From Opacimonas sp040514355 (GTDB taxonomy: Bacteria; Pseudomonadota; Gammaproteobacteria; Enterobacterales; Alteromonadaceae): a DNA stretch of 64,000 nucleotides. A program made the position numbers and the translations under genes. The stretch is taken from NCBI GenBank assembly GCA_040514355.1, contig JBEVCF010000042.1:1-64000 (forward strand), written 5' to 3'. Shown here in pieces: positions 40,411 to 50,315 of the stretch; position 1 is the stretch's first letter, and every line of letters begins with the position of its first letter. The notes under the pieces were generated by a model that had not been told where the DNA came from, made no database searches, and saw nothing but the letters and a program-made list of their open reading frames with translations.

Positions 40411-42861
40411 ATGTCAGCGCTTCGTCGGCTAATGATTTTTTTACTGTACTGGCCATTGCGTTTATTTATACGTCCTCACACGATCCCGAGTACATTAAGT
40501 GAGGAACTTCATATCGACCCTACCAAGCCGACTTTATACATTTTGCATACTGACTCTCTGTCGGACCATGTGGCATTATCGATTTCTGCAAAAAAACTAG
40601 GCCTAGCCAGTCCTTTTCAATCGTTACAACTCACAGCGAGTGAACACATCCACTCCTGTCTGTCTTTACATGCGCCCAAACCATTATTTGGTAAGCACAA
40701 AACGTCCAAACAACGCATGGAACAACAAATCGTCAAATTGTTTCACACCCATCGTTCGGCGCCTGAGCTCGACCTACAAATTGTACCGGTTTATATCACC
40801 TGGGGCAGGGCACCAGACAAAAGTAAACCCGGGTTTAGTGATGTGATTGTAGATGTAGCTTCGCCAAGCTGGTTGCGCAAGTTATTCATTATTCTTTTTT
40901 TGGGACGAGATAGTTTTGTTTCATTTTCTCGTTCGGTGTCCTCGCAACACATGGCAGAACAACACGGCAGTGATGCGCAGATAGCGCGCAAATTAATCCG
41001 TGTGATAGGGACTCACTTCCAGCGTAAACGCCAAGGTTTAACTGGACCCACTTTATTAGAGCGTCAAACGTTACACAGTGCAGTCATTGGTTCTGATTCT
41101 GTCAAACGAGCCATCGAAGAATTGGTTGACACAAAAGGCAAGTCAAAAACTGAGGCAAAACGCGAAGCGCATGACTATCTCAATGAAATTGCCGCTGATT
41201 ATCGCGAAGGTTTAGTCCGAGCAGCAGATCGGATCCTCACCCCCATTTGGAATAAAATTTACAATGGGATCTCCGTCGGTAATGCCGCTAAAGTAAGAGA
41301 ATTGTCTCAAAACGGTCACGAGATTGTATACGTGCCCTGCCATCGTTCGCATATGGACTATCTGTTATTAACGTATGTCATCTATAAAGAAGGACTGGTT
41401 ACCCCGCACATTGCTGCCGGTATCAACCTAAATTTTTGGCCTGCTGGTCCGATTTTCCGTAAAGCGGGGGCATTCTTTTTACGCCGCAGTTTTGCAGGTA
41501 ACAAGCTCTACACGGCGGTGTTTCGTGAGTACTTAGAATTACTTTTCAATAAAGGCTACTCCGTCAAATATTACCCAGAAGGTGGTCGCTCGAGAACGGG
41601 GCGTTTGCTACCGCCCAAAACAGGTATGCTAGCGATGACCGTGCAAGCCATGACCAAAGGTATTAATCGTCCTGTCAGTATTGTGCCGGTCTATATCGGA
41701 TATGAAAACGTTATGGAAGTTGGTTCGTACGTCAAAGAACTCAAGGGCAAATCCAAGAGCAAAGAGTCTCCGCTACAAGTACTTGGAGCGCTAAAAAAAT
41801 TACGTAACTACGGACATGGCTATCTCAACTTTGGCGAGCCTATTCAACTCAATAAATTTTTAGACCAGCATGCCCCTTCATGGAGCAAAGATAAGAATGC
41901 TGATCCAGATCGTAAACCCTTATGGCTCTCATCGGCGGTCAATCGTTTAGCCGATGATATCATGTTGGAAATTAATAAGTCTGGCGCACTCAACGGCATG
42001 GCACTGACGTCTTTATGCTTGTTATCCTCTAAGATGTATACCATGGGCGAAAAAGACCTCAGCCAGGTATTGGATGATTACCTAAACTTTTTCCGTGCCT
42101 TGCCCTTCTCTGATACTGCCACAGTTCCAGATATCAACGGTGCGACGATGGTCCAGCAGACGTTGGCGTTGAAGCGACTCAACATTACCAAAGACAATTT
42201 TGGTACCTTAATTTCTCCACAAGACGGCAAGGCTGTTGTATTGACTTACTATCGCAACAACATCATTCATCAGTTTGCCTTGCCCGGTTTGATCATGTCT
42301 TTGGTGTTCGCATTAAACGGGTCAGATAAGAAAACCCTCAAACAACACGTCAATGTGATTTATCCGTTACTGCAGAAAGAGCTTTTTCTCCATCACAATG
42401 AAGAAGCAGTGGATGTGCTAGTTGACGCAATCATTGAGCAATTCAAAATCCAAGGTTTGCTTATCTATGCTGGGAAAAAATGGTTACCACCAGCGACTGG
42501 CTCTGTGCAATACAATTCTGCTTGGATCCTGTCACGGGTGTTACAAGAGACATTCCAGCGCTATGCAGTCGTATTACAACAGCTCGGACGTTCCTCGACG
42601 ATGAGTCGGGGTGATCTAGAACGGGGGTCACGAAAAGTAGCTGAACGATTATCCAGTATGTTTGGTGTCAGTTCACCCGAATTTTCTGATAAAAATGTTT
42701 TTGCCACCTTGATTAATGGCTTGCGCGAAAATGGCTTAGTCACATCCAATGAATCAGGTTCACTAGCACTCAACGCAGCATCTGCCGAGTTGAGTGAAAT
42801 TGTGAATATTCTGGTGTGGCCAGAGATAGTACAGCACTTAGAAAATTTAGAGATTACCTAA
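40411..42861 (+). CDS. plsB: Glycerol-3-phosphate 1-O-acyltransferase
   Basis: 816 aa, full-length PlsB. Acyltransferase block I is H311-x4-D316 (CHRSHMDYLL), followed by YPEGGRSRTGRLLPPKTGML and RPVSIVPVYIGYE. It attaches the first acyl chain to glycerol-3-phosphate at the inner membrane. The start ATG 40411 has AAGGAAA upstream. It overlaps the convergent ilvA by 15 bp. LexA bound at the shared intergenic region might affect it. Confidence 0.96.
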   Translation: MSALRRLMIFLLYWPLRLFIRPHTIPSTLSEELHIDPTKPTLYILHTDSLSDHVALSISAKKLGLASPFQSLQLTASEHIHSCLSLHAPKPLFGKHKTSKQRMEQQIVKLFHTHRSAPELDLQIVPVYITWGRAPDKSKPGFSDVIVDVASPSWLRKLFIILFLGRDSFVSFSRSVSSQHMAEQHGSDAQIARKLIRVIGTHFQRKRQGLTGPTLLERQTLHSAVIGSDSVKRAIEELVDTKGKSKTEAKREAHDYLNEIAADYREGLVRAADRILTPIWNKIYNGISVGNAAKVRELSQNGHEIVYVPCHRSHMDYLLLTYVIYKEGLVTPHIAAGINLNFWPAGPIFRKAGAFFLRRSFAGNKLYTAVFREYLELLFNKGYSVKYYPEGGRSRTGRLLPPKTGMLAMTVQAMTKGINRPVSIVPVYIGYENVMEVGSYVKELKGKSKSKESPLQVLGALKKLRNYGHGYLNFGEPIQLNKFLDQHAPSWSKDKNADPDRKPLWLSSAVNRLADDIMLEINKSGALNGMALTSLCLLSSKMYTMGEKDLSQVLDDYLNFFRALPFSDTATVPDINGATMVQQTLALKRLNITKDNFGTLISPQDGKAVVLTYYRNNIIHQFALPGLIMSLVFALNGSDKKTLKQHVNVIYPLLQKELFLHHNEEAVDVLVDAIIEQFKIQGLLIYAGKKWLPPATGSVQYNSAWILSRVLQETFQRYAVVLQQLGRSSTMSRGDLERGSRKVAERLSSMFGVSSPEFSDKNVFATLINGLRENGLVTSNESGSLALNAASAELSEIVNILVWPEIVQHLENLEIT

Positions 42862-44397
42862 GAAAAACTGATAAGCAGGATTGTGGGTATGCTCTTCATA
42901 GATAAACCCGAGCTGCCCCAGATGCGCTTTGAATGCATCATCCTGTTCTTCAGGCAAATCGAATCCGACTAACACCAATCCTTCTGCAGCACCATGATTG
43001 CGGTAGTGAAACAAAGTAATGTTCCATTTTGCACCCAGAGTATTCAAAAAATGCATCAGTGCACCGGGATACTCCGGGAACTCAAAGCCAAAGACGCGCT
43101 CTGCAATTTTAACGGGGGGTTTGCCACCCACCATGTGCCTGACATGCAGTTTCGCTAATTCATTTTGCGATAAATCGCACCATTCATAACCCGCTTGTTC
43201 TAACCTGGCTGTGAGCTGAGCATACTCTTCTAACCCGCGTTTGAGCTTGACGCCGACGAAGACATACGCTTCATCTTTGCTGGAAAAACGGTAGTTGAAT
43301 TCAGTAATGTTAATCCCACCTAACAGTTCACAAAAGGTTTTGAAAGAACCGGTTTTTTCGGGGATTTTGACCGCAAACACCGCTTCTTTACCTTCACCTA
43401 ATTCGCAGCGTTCTGACACATAACGCAAGGTGTGAAAATTGATATTAGCACCACACAATATCCCACCTAAATGCTGGCCTGATAAATTGTGTGCTTGGCT
43501 GTATTTGCGGATCGCGGCGACCGATAACGCACCAGCTGGTTCAGCAATAACACGGGTATCATCAAAGATATCTTTAATCGCAGCACAAATTTCGTCATTA
43601 CTGACCGTGATCACCTCGTCTACATATTGCTGGCACAGGCGGAAGGTCTCCTGACCCATAATTTTCACCGCGACGCCATCTGCGAAGATCCCTACTGATG
43701 GTAGTGGGACTGGTTTGCCAGCCTCAAGTGCCGCTTGCAAGCAAGCTGATTCTGCGGACTCTACCGCAACAATTTTGACCTCTGGGCGCAACTGCTTAAC
43801 ATACACTGCAATACCCGCAGCTAGACCGCCGCCACCGACCGCAACAAATAACGTATCCAGCTCAGGATGTTGTTCGAGCATTTCTCTGGCGATCGTGCCT
43901 TGGCCCGCAATGACATCTGGATCGTCAAATGGCGGGATCATGGTCAAACCCTGCTCCACACTTAATTCTTTGGCTTTATCTGAGGCTTGATCAAAACTTG
44001 TCCCGTACTGCACAATGTTGACCCATTCACCACCAAAACGTCTTACCGCATCTACTTTGATGTCCGGGGTAGTTTCTGGCATAACAATGGTCGCACGGAT
44101 TTTTTTTCTAGCGGCAGCGTAGGCCATGCCCTGAGCATGATTGCCTGCAGACGCCGCGATCACTCCCGCTTTAAGCTGCTCATCCGAGAGTTGACTCATG
44201 CGGTTATAGGCACCGCGTAACTTAAAGGATTTAACAGGTTGCTGATCTTCTCGTTTGAGTACAACCGTGTTGCCTAACTCTGCAGACAAACGGTTCATTA
44301 CCACACACTCAGAATTGACCGCCGCTTCATAAACGGGTGCAAGTAAGATTTTTTTTAAGTAATCGTTCGCTGATGGAACGTTAGATTGAGTACTCAC
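42847..44397 (-). CDS. ilvA: Threonine ammonia-lyase, biosynthetic
   Basis: 516 aa from GTG 44397, which has AGAGG 6 bp upstream; a longer frame to 44442 has no homologous leader. The PLP lysine is K59 (SFKLRGAYNRM), with the phosphate-binding glycine loop VGGGGLAAG. Two ACT-like regulatory domains at the C-terminus (about 325-515) mark the isoleucine-inhibited biosynthetic form. It makes 2-oxobutanoate for isoleucine. Third gene of ilvE-ilvD-ilvA. Confidence 0.95.
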   Translation of the reverse strand: MSTQSNVPSANDYLKKILLAPVYEAAVNSECVVMNRLSAELGNTVVLKREDQQPVKSFKLRGAYNRMSQLSDEQLKAGVIAASAGNHAQGMAYAAARKKIRATIVMPETTPDIKVDAVRRFGGEWVNIVQYGTSFDQASDKAKELSVEQGLTMIPPFDDPDVIAGQGTIAREMLEQHPELDTLFVAVGGGGLAAGIAVYVKQLRPEVKIVAVESAESACLQAALEAGKPVPLPSVGIFADGVAVKIMGQETFRLCQQYVDEVITVSNDEICAAIKDIFDDTRVIAEPAGALSVAAIRKYSQAHNLSGQHLGGILCGANINFHTLRYVSERCELGEGKEAVFAVKIPEKTGSFKTFCELLGGINITEFNYRFSSKDEAYVFVGVKLKRGLEEYAQLTARLEQAGYEWCDLSQNELAKLHVRHMVGGKPPVKIAERVFGFEFPEYPGALMHFLNTLGAKWNITLFHYRNHGAAEGLVLVGFDLPEEQDDAFKAHLGQLGFIYEEHTHNPAYQFFLGNL

Positions 44398-44454
44398 AAG
44401 CAGCCTCTTAGATATATGCGGCGCCTCATCGGCGCCAACCAAAAGAAAAAGCGA

Positions 44455-46302
44455 TTAGATATCTTCTAATTTCGCCGGATCGCGGACCGCACCCTTGTCG
44501 GCACTAGTCGCTAACATCGCAAAATTGCGCAATGCCAGTGATACTTTGCGATCGCGATTTAGCGGTTTGTATGGACGCTCACGCGCCTCCATGGCTTCAC
44601 GTCGCGCTTGCATATCTGCATCACTGATGACCAGGTTAATACTGCGCTGAGGAATATCAATCGCGATTTCATCGCCATCTTCTACCAATGCGATACCACC
44701 ACCACTTGCTGCTTCTGGCGAACAGTGACCAATAGATAAACCCGATGTACCACCCGAGAAGCGGCCGTCCGTGATCAGTGCACATGCTTTGCCCAAGCCT
44801 TTGGATTTTAGGTATGAGGTTGGATAAAGCATCTCTTGCATACCAGGTCCACCTTTAGGTCCCTCATAACGAATGACCACAACATCCCCTTCGACAATTT
44901 GATCATTCAAAATCGCAGCGACGGCTTCGTCTTGCGATTCAAACACGCGCGCCTTGCCGTTAAATACATGGATGGACTCATCCACACCCGCGGTTTTTAC
45001 AATACAACCGTCTTCAGCTAAATTTCCAAACAACACCGCTAGACCCCCTTCTTGGCTAAACGCATGCTCGATGCTACGAATACAGCCATTTTCACGGTCT
45101 TTATCGGCAGTATCCCAACGACAATCTTGGCTAAATGCTTGAGTCGTACGAATACCAGCCGGTCCTGCTCGGTAGAATTTCTCTGCGTCTGGGTTGTCTT
45201 GCGTGATGTCCATACTGGCAATTACATCACCAATTGTGCCACCGAGGACGTGATTAGCATCCGCGTGCAACAGACCTGCTTTGTTCAATTCATTTAAAAT
45301 ACCTAATACACCACCGGCGCGATGTACATCTTCCATGTGATACTGCGGTGTAGCAGGCGCTACTTTACATAAATGTGGGACTTTGCGGGACAAACGGTCA
45401 ATGTCCGCCATAGTGAAGGGTACTTCACCTTCAATCGCAGCAGCTAGTAAGTGCAAAATCGTATTGGTTGACCCACCCATAGCAATATCCAAACTCATCG
45501 CATTTTCAAACGCTGTAAAGTTGGCAATATTGCGCGGTAATGCACGTTCGTCATCATCGCCATAGTAGCGTTGACAGAGCTTTACGATCTCTTGACCAGC
45601 ACGAATGAACAACTGTTCACGGTCAGCATGGGTCGCTAGCATTGATCCGTTACCAGGCAGTGATAAACCCAATGCCTCAGTCAAACAGTTCATGGAGTTA
45701 GCGGTAAACATCCCCGAACACGAACCACATGTTGGACAAGCTGAACGCTCGATTTCTTCCGAATCGGCATCAGACACTTTATCGTCTGCAGCAGCAACCA
45801 TCGCATCAACTAAATCTAATTTGATGAGTTTGTCAGACAACTTAGTTTTGCCCGCTTCCATCGGTCCACCCGAGACAAAAATAACAGGGATATTAAGACG
45901 CATAGCCGCCATTAGCATTCCTGGCGTAATCTTGTCACAATTGGAGATGCACACAATGGCATCGGCACAGTGCGCATTCACCATGTATTCGACTGAATCT
46001 GCGATGATTTCACGTGAAGGCAAGCTATACAGCATCCCCGCGTGTCCCATCGCAATGCCATCATCTACTGCAATGGTATTAAACTCTTTTGCCACGCCAC
46101 CGGCCGCTTCGATCGAGCGAGCAACTAATTGGCCCATGTCTTTTAGATGCACATGTCCTGGTACAAATTGGGTAAATGAGTTGGCGACCGCAATAATGGG
46201 TTTACCAAAATCGCTGTCTTTCATACCTGTGGCACGCCATAACGCACGTGCGCCTGCCATATTGCGACCTTGTGTGGTCGTTGCTGAACGAAGTTTTGGC
46301 AC
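44455..46302 (-). CDS. ilvD: Dihydroxy-acid dehydratase
   Basis: 615 aa from GTG 46302, with GAGAGGA just upstream; the next residues PKLRSATTTQGRNMAGARAL match IlvD starts. Fe-S cluster Cys lie in CISNCDKITPG and CPTCGSCSGMFTANSMNCL. It forms the 2-oxo acids of valine and isoleucine. Lies between ilvE and ilvA in one operon. Confidence 0.96.
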   Translation of the reverse strand: MPKLRSATTTQGRNMAGARALWRATGMKDSDFGKPIIAVANSFTQFVPGHVHLKDMGQLVARSIEAAGGVAKEFNTIAVDDGIAMGHAGMLYSLPSREIIADSVEYMVNAHCADAIVCISNCDKITPGMLMAAMRLNIPVIFVSGGPMEAGKTKLSDKLIKLDLVDAMVAAADDKVSDADSEEIERSACPTCGSCSGMFTANSMNCLTEALGLSLPGNGSMLATHADREQLFIRAGQEIVKLCQRYYGDDDERALPRNIANFTAFENAMSLDIAMGGSTNTILHLLAAAIEGEVPFTMADIDRLSRKVPHLCKVAPATPQYHMEDVHRAGGVLGILNELNKAGLLHADANHVLGGTIGDVIASMDITQDNPDAEKFYRAGPAGIRTTQAFSQDCRWDTADKDRENGCIRSIEHAFSQEGGLAVLFGNLAEDGCIVKTAGVDESIHVFNGKARVFESQDEAVAAILNDQIVEGDVVVIRYEGPKGGPGMQEMLYPTSYLKSKGLGKACALITDGRFSGGTSGLSIGHCSPEAASGGGIALVEDGDEIAIDIPQRSINLVISDADMQARREAMEARERPYKPLNRDRKVSLALRNFAMLATSADKGAVRDPAKLEDI

Positions 46303-46362
46303 TGTATCCTCTCTTTGTTTCACTGTGAGCCAGTTGGCCCTGCATGTGCTCTAATACAAATA

Positions 46363-47295
46363 CTATTTATAAACTGGTGTTAACCAGTTCCATTTATCTG
46401 GGGTGGAACCATTAAATAAGCCAAAGAACATGTCTTGGACTTCTTTGGTAATAGGACCACGACCACCGTTACCTACAGCTATACCATCGACACTGCGCAC
46501 TGGTGTGACTTCAGCAGCCGTTCCGCACATGAAAATTTCATCGGCAAGGTACATTGATTCACGTGGGATGTTTTCTTCGCGGATCTCATATCCCAATTCT
46601 TTTAATAAGGTCATGCACGTATCGCGCGTAATGCCTGGTAAAATCGCCGCTGTCTTAGGCGTTGTCATCACCACTTTATCACGGATGACAAAAATGTTTT
46701 CACCCGCGCCTTCAGAGACATAACCATTTACGTCTAAGGCGATGCCTTCACCGTAACCATGACGACGCGCTTCCATTGAAATCAGTTGTGATGAAAGATA
46801 GTTACCACCGGCTTTTGCACCTGTTGGTAGTGTATTGGCAGCTAAACGACTCCAAGAAGAAATACCTGCATCCACACCATTTTGTAATGCCTCTTCGCCT
46901 AAGTAAGCGCCCCATTCAAACGCCGCGATGCTCAACTCAGTTTCTTGGCCGAAGGGTACTTGGATGCCCATACCTAAATCACCGTAGAATGCGATAGGAC
47001 GAATATACGCTGATTGCAAATCATTAGCACGGATGATATCCATGGTCGCTTCATTGACTTGCTCTAGTGTGTAAGGGATAGTCATCCGATAAATTTTGGC
47101 AGAATCGAACAAACGACGGTTGTGGTCATTGAGACGGAATACACAGGTCCCTTGATCCGGCGTATTGTAGGCTCTGATACCCTCAAATACAGATGAGCCG
47201 TAATGAATGGCATGAGTCATGACATGTACCGTGGCATTTTGCCAAGGCATGATCTCGCCGTTAAACCAAATTTTTTCTGCTGGGGTCTTAGCCAT
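46363..47295 (-). CDS. ilvE: Branched-chain amino-acid aminotransferase
   Basis: 310 aa, fold-type IV PLP enzyme. PLP lysine K161 in GAKAGGNYLSSQ; FEGIRAYNT and EVTPVRSVDG are typical. It performs the last step of Leu, Ile and Val synthesis. First gene of the ilvEDA operon here; the ilvG and ilvM genes that precede it in E. coli are absent. Confidence 0.96.
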   Translation of the reverse strand: MAKTPAEKIWFNGEIMPWQNATVHVMTHAIHYGSSVFEGIRAYNTPDQGTCVFRLNDHNRRLFDSAKIYRMTIPYTLEQVNEATMDIIRANDLQSAYIRPIAFYGDLGMGIQVPFGQETELSIAAFEWGAYLGEEALQNGVDAGISSWSRLAANTLPTGAKAGGNYLSSQLISMEARRHGYGEGIALDVNGYVSEGAGENIFVIRDKVVMTTPKTAAILPGITRDTCMTLLKELGYEIREENIPRESMYLADEIFMCGTAAEVTPVRSVDGIAVGNGGRGPITKEVQDMFFGLFNGSTPDKWNWLTPVYK

Positions 47296-47486
47296 TTCAA
47301 ATCCTTAACGTGTAGGGTTAGTGCTCGCAGGTCACTACATAAATACTTTTAACGTATTGAATAATACACCGAAAATTTAGCTTTCGATAGCACGCAAAAA
47401 AGTTTCCACAGCTTTATCAGTTGCGAAACAAGTGATTTGGAATGTTGTGTAAACAAACCTAATAGTTTGTTTGAATGGGTCACTGA

Positions 47487-47543
47487 TGTAAGGAGCGTGT
47501 GTTAAAACACAATACGTTGGAAGTTTTAACACCTGCTCTTACA
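47487..47543. repeat. Long imperfect inverted repeat upstream of ilvE
   Basis: Arms 47487-47508 (TGTAAGGAGCGTGTGTTAAA...) and 47523-47543 pair almost completely, with one bulge and a mismatch, around a 14-nt loop. No T-run follows on either strand. If transcribed toward ilvE it would be in the 5' leader. Confidence 0.65.
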
Positions 47544-47586
47544 GTTACATATTAGCTTAGGCGCGAAACAAAAAGCAACAGATTGT

Positions 47587-47697
47587 TTACTCCCAGTGGA
47601 TTAAATGCCTCGCTTTAGATCGCAACCAATACAAACCAAAGTAGGGTTTTGGATAAAACTGACCTTGATTATCTCGTGCATTCTCTACACTTTTCAT
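47587..47697 (-). CDS. Possible 36-aa small protein, unsupported start
   Basis: ATG at 47697 to TAA at 47587; product rich in aromatic and basic residues (FYPKPYFGLYWLRSKARHLI). No Shine-Dalgarno is visible. It could be a small protein or a chance frame near the comM promoter. Confidence 0.25.
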   Translation of the reverse strand: MKSVENARDNQGQFYPKPYFGLYWLRSKARHLIHWE

Positions 47698-47714
47698 AAC
47701 GTGGAGAAAACTAT

Positions 47715-49232
47715 ATGTCACTTGCCATTATCTATTCGCGCGCTTGCATCGGTATGCATGCCCCATTAATTACCATTGAGGTTCATATCAGTAACGGTTT
47801 ACCCTGTTTTCAACTGGTCGGTTTGCCACAACGCAGTGTGTCAGAAGCCAAAGAACGGGTGCGTTCAGCTATGATTAACGCCGGTTTTGAATTTCCAGCT
47901 AAGCGGATCACGGTGAATTTATCTCCTGCCGATATTCCCAAAACGGGGGCGAGATTTGATTTACCCATCGCATTGGGGTTATTGGTGGCAAGTGGTCAAA
48001 TAGCACAAGAAGCCATATTGCCGTTTGAGTGCGTAGGTGAATTAGCACTTTCAGGAGAATTGCGAGCAGTGGCCGGTGTCATGAGTGCAGCCGTTGCTGC
48101 GGGTGATGCGAACAAAACGTTATTAACCGCCCGCGCTAATCAAGCAGAACTAGCTTTGTTAGCACCGGTAAATGCCAGAGTAGGTCAGTCTCTACTTGAG
48201 ATCGTTCAACATGTTACACGCGCCCTTATCCTGCCACGGATTCAAGCTCCCAAAATAAAGGCCCTACCGCAATCTGATACATTGGATATGGCCGATGTGA
48301 TGGGTCAAGACATGGCGATTCGCGCCCTCACCATCGCTGCCGCAGGCGGGCACAATGTGCTGTTGTTTGGCCCGCCCGGCACGGGTAAAACAATGTTGGC
48401 TAAACGCTTCAATGGATTATTACCTAGCTTAAATAAAACCGCTACGATCGAACACGCGATGGTGCTCTCCGTGGCTGGCAAAGATATTGCTGAAGATTGG
48501 GGGCAGCGCCCTTTTCGTCAGCCGCACCACGGTGCGAGTAGCGCAGCGATGATCGGTGGCGGACGCAATGCGATGCCAGGAGAAGTATCGCTGGCGCATT
48601 GTGGCACATTGTTTTTGGACGAATTACCGGAGTTTAATCGCACTTGTTTAGACGCATTGCGTGAACCTTTAGAAAGTGGCGACGTGCATCTTGCACGCGC
48701 TGATTACAGCGTCACATACCCCGCACGGTTTCAGCTTATCGCAGCGATGAACCCCTCACCAACCGGTTCAATTGAAAACAATCGCAGTACATTTGACCAA
48801 ACCATGCGTTATTTGCATAAAGTATCGGGGCCACTTTTAGAGCGCATCGATATTCAAGTCGAAGTGAAAAAATGTACATTGACTGGCTCTGCTGCAGACA
48901 ACCCTGCGCATACCACCGAATATTTGCGTCAGTTAGTTCAACACGCGCAAAACCGGCAATTAGAACGTCAAGGTTGTCTCAATGATCGGTTGTCAGCTCG
49001 CGGCATGCGTGCACACGCGACATTATCACCTAATGAGCAAGCGTTTATCGCCAAAGCGGTCGAAACGCTCGGTCTATCCTTACGCGTGAGTCAACGCCTG
49101 ATTAAAATAGCGCGCACTATCGCAGATTTAGACCCAACGCATCCCTCAATGATCACTCAAGGACATCTTGCAGAGGCTCTCCAATACCGGGCATTCGATA
49201 GGTTTTTAGTACACTACGCCCACAATGGATAA
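47715..49232 (+). CDS. comM: ComM/YifB-type AAA+ ATPase (Mg-chelatase-like)
   Basis: 505 aa. An N-terminal Lon-protease-like domain (1-165, VGLPQRSVSEAKERVRSA) precedes the AAA+ core with Walker A GPPGTGKTM (about 218-226), Walker B LFLDELPEF and a C-terminal lid domain. ComM is a branch-migration helicase that promotes integration of DNA during natural transformation. Its place between ilv genes matches E. coli yifB. The start has GTGGAG upstream. Confidence 0.94.
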   Translation: MSLAIIYSRACIGMHAPLITIEVHISNGLPCFQLVGLPQRSVSEAKERVRSAMINAGFEFPAKRITVNLSPADIPKTGARFDLPIALGLLVASGQIAQEAILPFECVGELALSGELRAVAGVMSAAVAAGDANKTLLTARANQAELALLAPVNARVGQSLLEIVQHVTRALILPRIQAPKIKALPQSDTLDMADVMGQDMAIRALTIAAAGGHNVLLFGPPGTGKTMLAKRFNGLLPSLNKTATIEHAMVLSVAGKDIAEDWGQRPFRQPHHGASSAAMIGGGRNAMPGEVSLAHCGTLFLDELPEFNRTCLDALREPLESGDVHLARADYSVTYPARFQLIAAMNPSPTGSIENNRSTFDQTMRYLHKVSGPLLERIDIQVEVKKCTLTGSAADNPAHTTEYLRQLVQHAQNRQLERQGCLNDRLSARGMRAHATLSPNEQAFIAKAVETLGLSLRVSQRLIKIARTIADLDPTHPSMITQGHLAEALQYRAFDRFLVHYAHNG

Positions 49233-49279
49233 GGGTAGACTTGCGCGTATGCCACCCAGATATGGCATGCTTTGTTTTG

Positions 49280-50137
49280 CTACGCTAAAGCCAATAAAGC
49301 TTTGATTTTTGGCTCTTCTGCTCGTGCTCGGATACAGGCCAACCCCAATATATAAGGCTCGATATCAGACACTTGGATCATGCGAACTTGGTCTTTTAAC
49401 GTGGAATGGTCGACGACGATTTGCGGGACAAATCCAATCCCAACACCCAGTGCTACCATACTCACAATAGCCTCATTCCCCCCGACATGCGCATAAATCT
49501 GAGGACGGATGTTGTGTTCTGCTAACCAGTGATGCACGATCCGTTTAGAGGGGCCAGAGTCAGGTAAAATCATCTGATGGGTATGCCATTTTACATCCCG
49601 CATTTGCCTGATACGAAACGCTCTTGGTGCAATTAACACTAATGGCACCTCCCCTAATGAGACAAAACTGAGCTCTTCTGGAAAAGCAGGTGTGTAGATC
49701 GAAATCGCAACATCACTGTGTTTCTTTAGCAAGCGTTGTTCAGCCAACGCCGGATCTCCTGTCACTAACTGCATATCCACATTAGGATGCAAGCGCTTGT
49801 ATTGATTTAACAAATTGGGCAGGTGAGACTGTGATGCTGTCACCGAACAATACATACTCAACGCACCGGTCAATTCATGCTGCTGCGCCTGTAATTGTAC
49901 TTGGGTTTGTTGCCATGCGGCCAAAGTCTGATGAGCGAAGGCCAAGAAGACTTGCCCAGCATGGGTTAAATTGACGGCGCGGTTGTTGCGTTCAAACAAC
50001 TGAATTTGCGTATCATCTTCTAAGCGTTGAATTGCCCTACTCAAGGTAGAAGGCGTGACATACATCGCCTCAGCCGTTTTACCAAAATGTAACGTCTGTG
50101 CTAAGTGCACAAATAATTCTAAACTTCGCAAATCCAT
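49280..50137 (-). CDS. ilvY: LysR-family activator IlvY
   Basis: 285 aa. An N-terminal winged helix (1-60, MDLRSLELFVHLAQTLHFGK) and a periplasmic-binding-like effector domain (90-285). It is divergent from ilvC, the arrangement of the known acetolactate-responsive activator of ilvC. A palindromic candidate operator lies in the intergenic region. Confidence 0.93.
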   Translation of the reverse strand: MDLRSLELFVHLAQTLHFGKTAEAMYVTPSTLSRAIQRLEDDTQIQLFERNNRAVNLTHAGQVFLAFAHQTLAAWQQTQVQLQAQQHELTGALSMYCSVTASQSHLPNLLNQYKRLHPNVDMQLVTGDPALAEQRLLKKHSDVAISIYTPAFPEELSFVSLGEVPLVLIAPRAFRIRQMRDVKWHTHQMILPDSGPSKRIVHHWLAEHNIRPQIYAHVGGNEAIVSMVALGVGIGFVPQIVVDHSTLKDQVRMIQVSDIEPYILGLACIRARAEEPKIKALLALA

Positions 50138-50160
50138 AATGAGACCTCATGAAACCCTAT

Positions 50161-50177
50161 ATTGCAAAAAATGCAAT
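50161..50177. promoter_or_regulatory. Candidate IlvY operator
   Basis: ATTGCAAAAAATGCAAT, a dyad ATTGC-N7-GCAAT with the T-N11-A character of LysR-family sites. A second half site (ATTGCG) begins at 50183. It lies between ilvY and ilvC. Confidence 0.6.
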
Positions 50178-50315
50178 AACACATTGCGAATATATCATTT
50201 TTCAAAATAAAACGCATCCGATATAGTGCACGGCAATCGTCACTGATTAAATTTGGAATGTGGCTGACATTCGTTGTCAGTTTTATAGACAATATAAAAT
50301 TTACTGGAACCTTAC

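Larger units (their letters stand above)
47296..47714. promoter_or_regulatory. Intergenic region between ilvE and comM
   Basis: About 420 bp between divergent genes. Toward ilvE it holds a long imperfect hairpin (47487-47543) and a candidate minus-strand promoter (TTGCTT, 18 bp, TAATAT at about 47573-47544). A 36-codon minus-strand open frame lies at 47587-47697. No leader peptide rich in Ile, Leu and Val codons was found, so classical ilv attenuation is not supported. Confidence 0.5.

Noticed and set aside
44398..44442. N-terminal extension of ilvA
   Set aside because: The extra 15 residues lack homology and the GTG at 44397 has a ribosome site.
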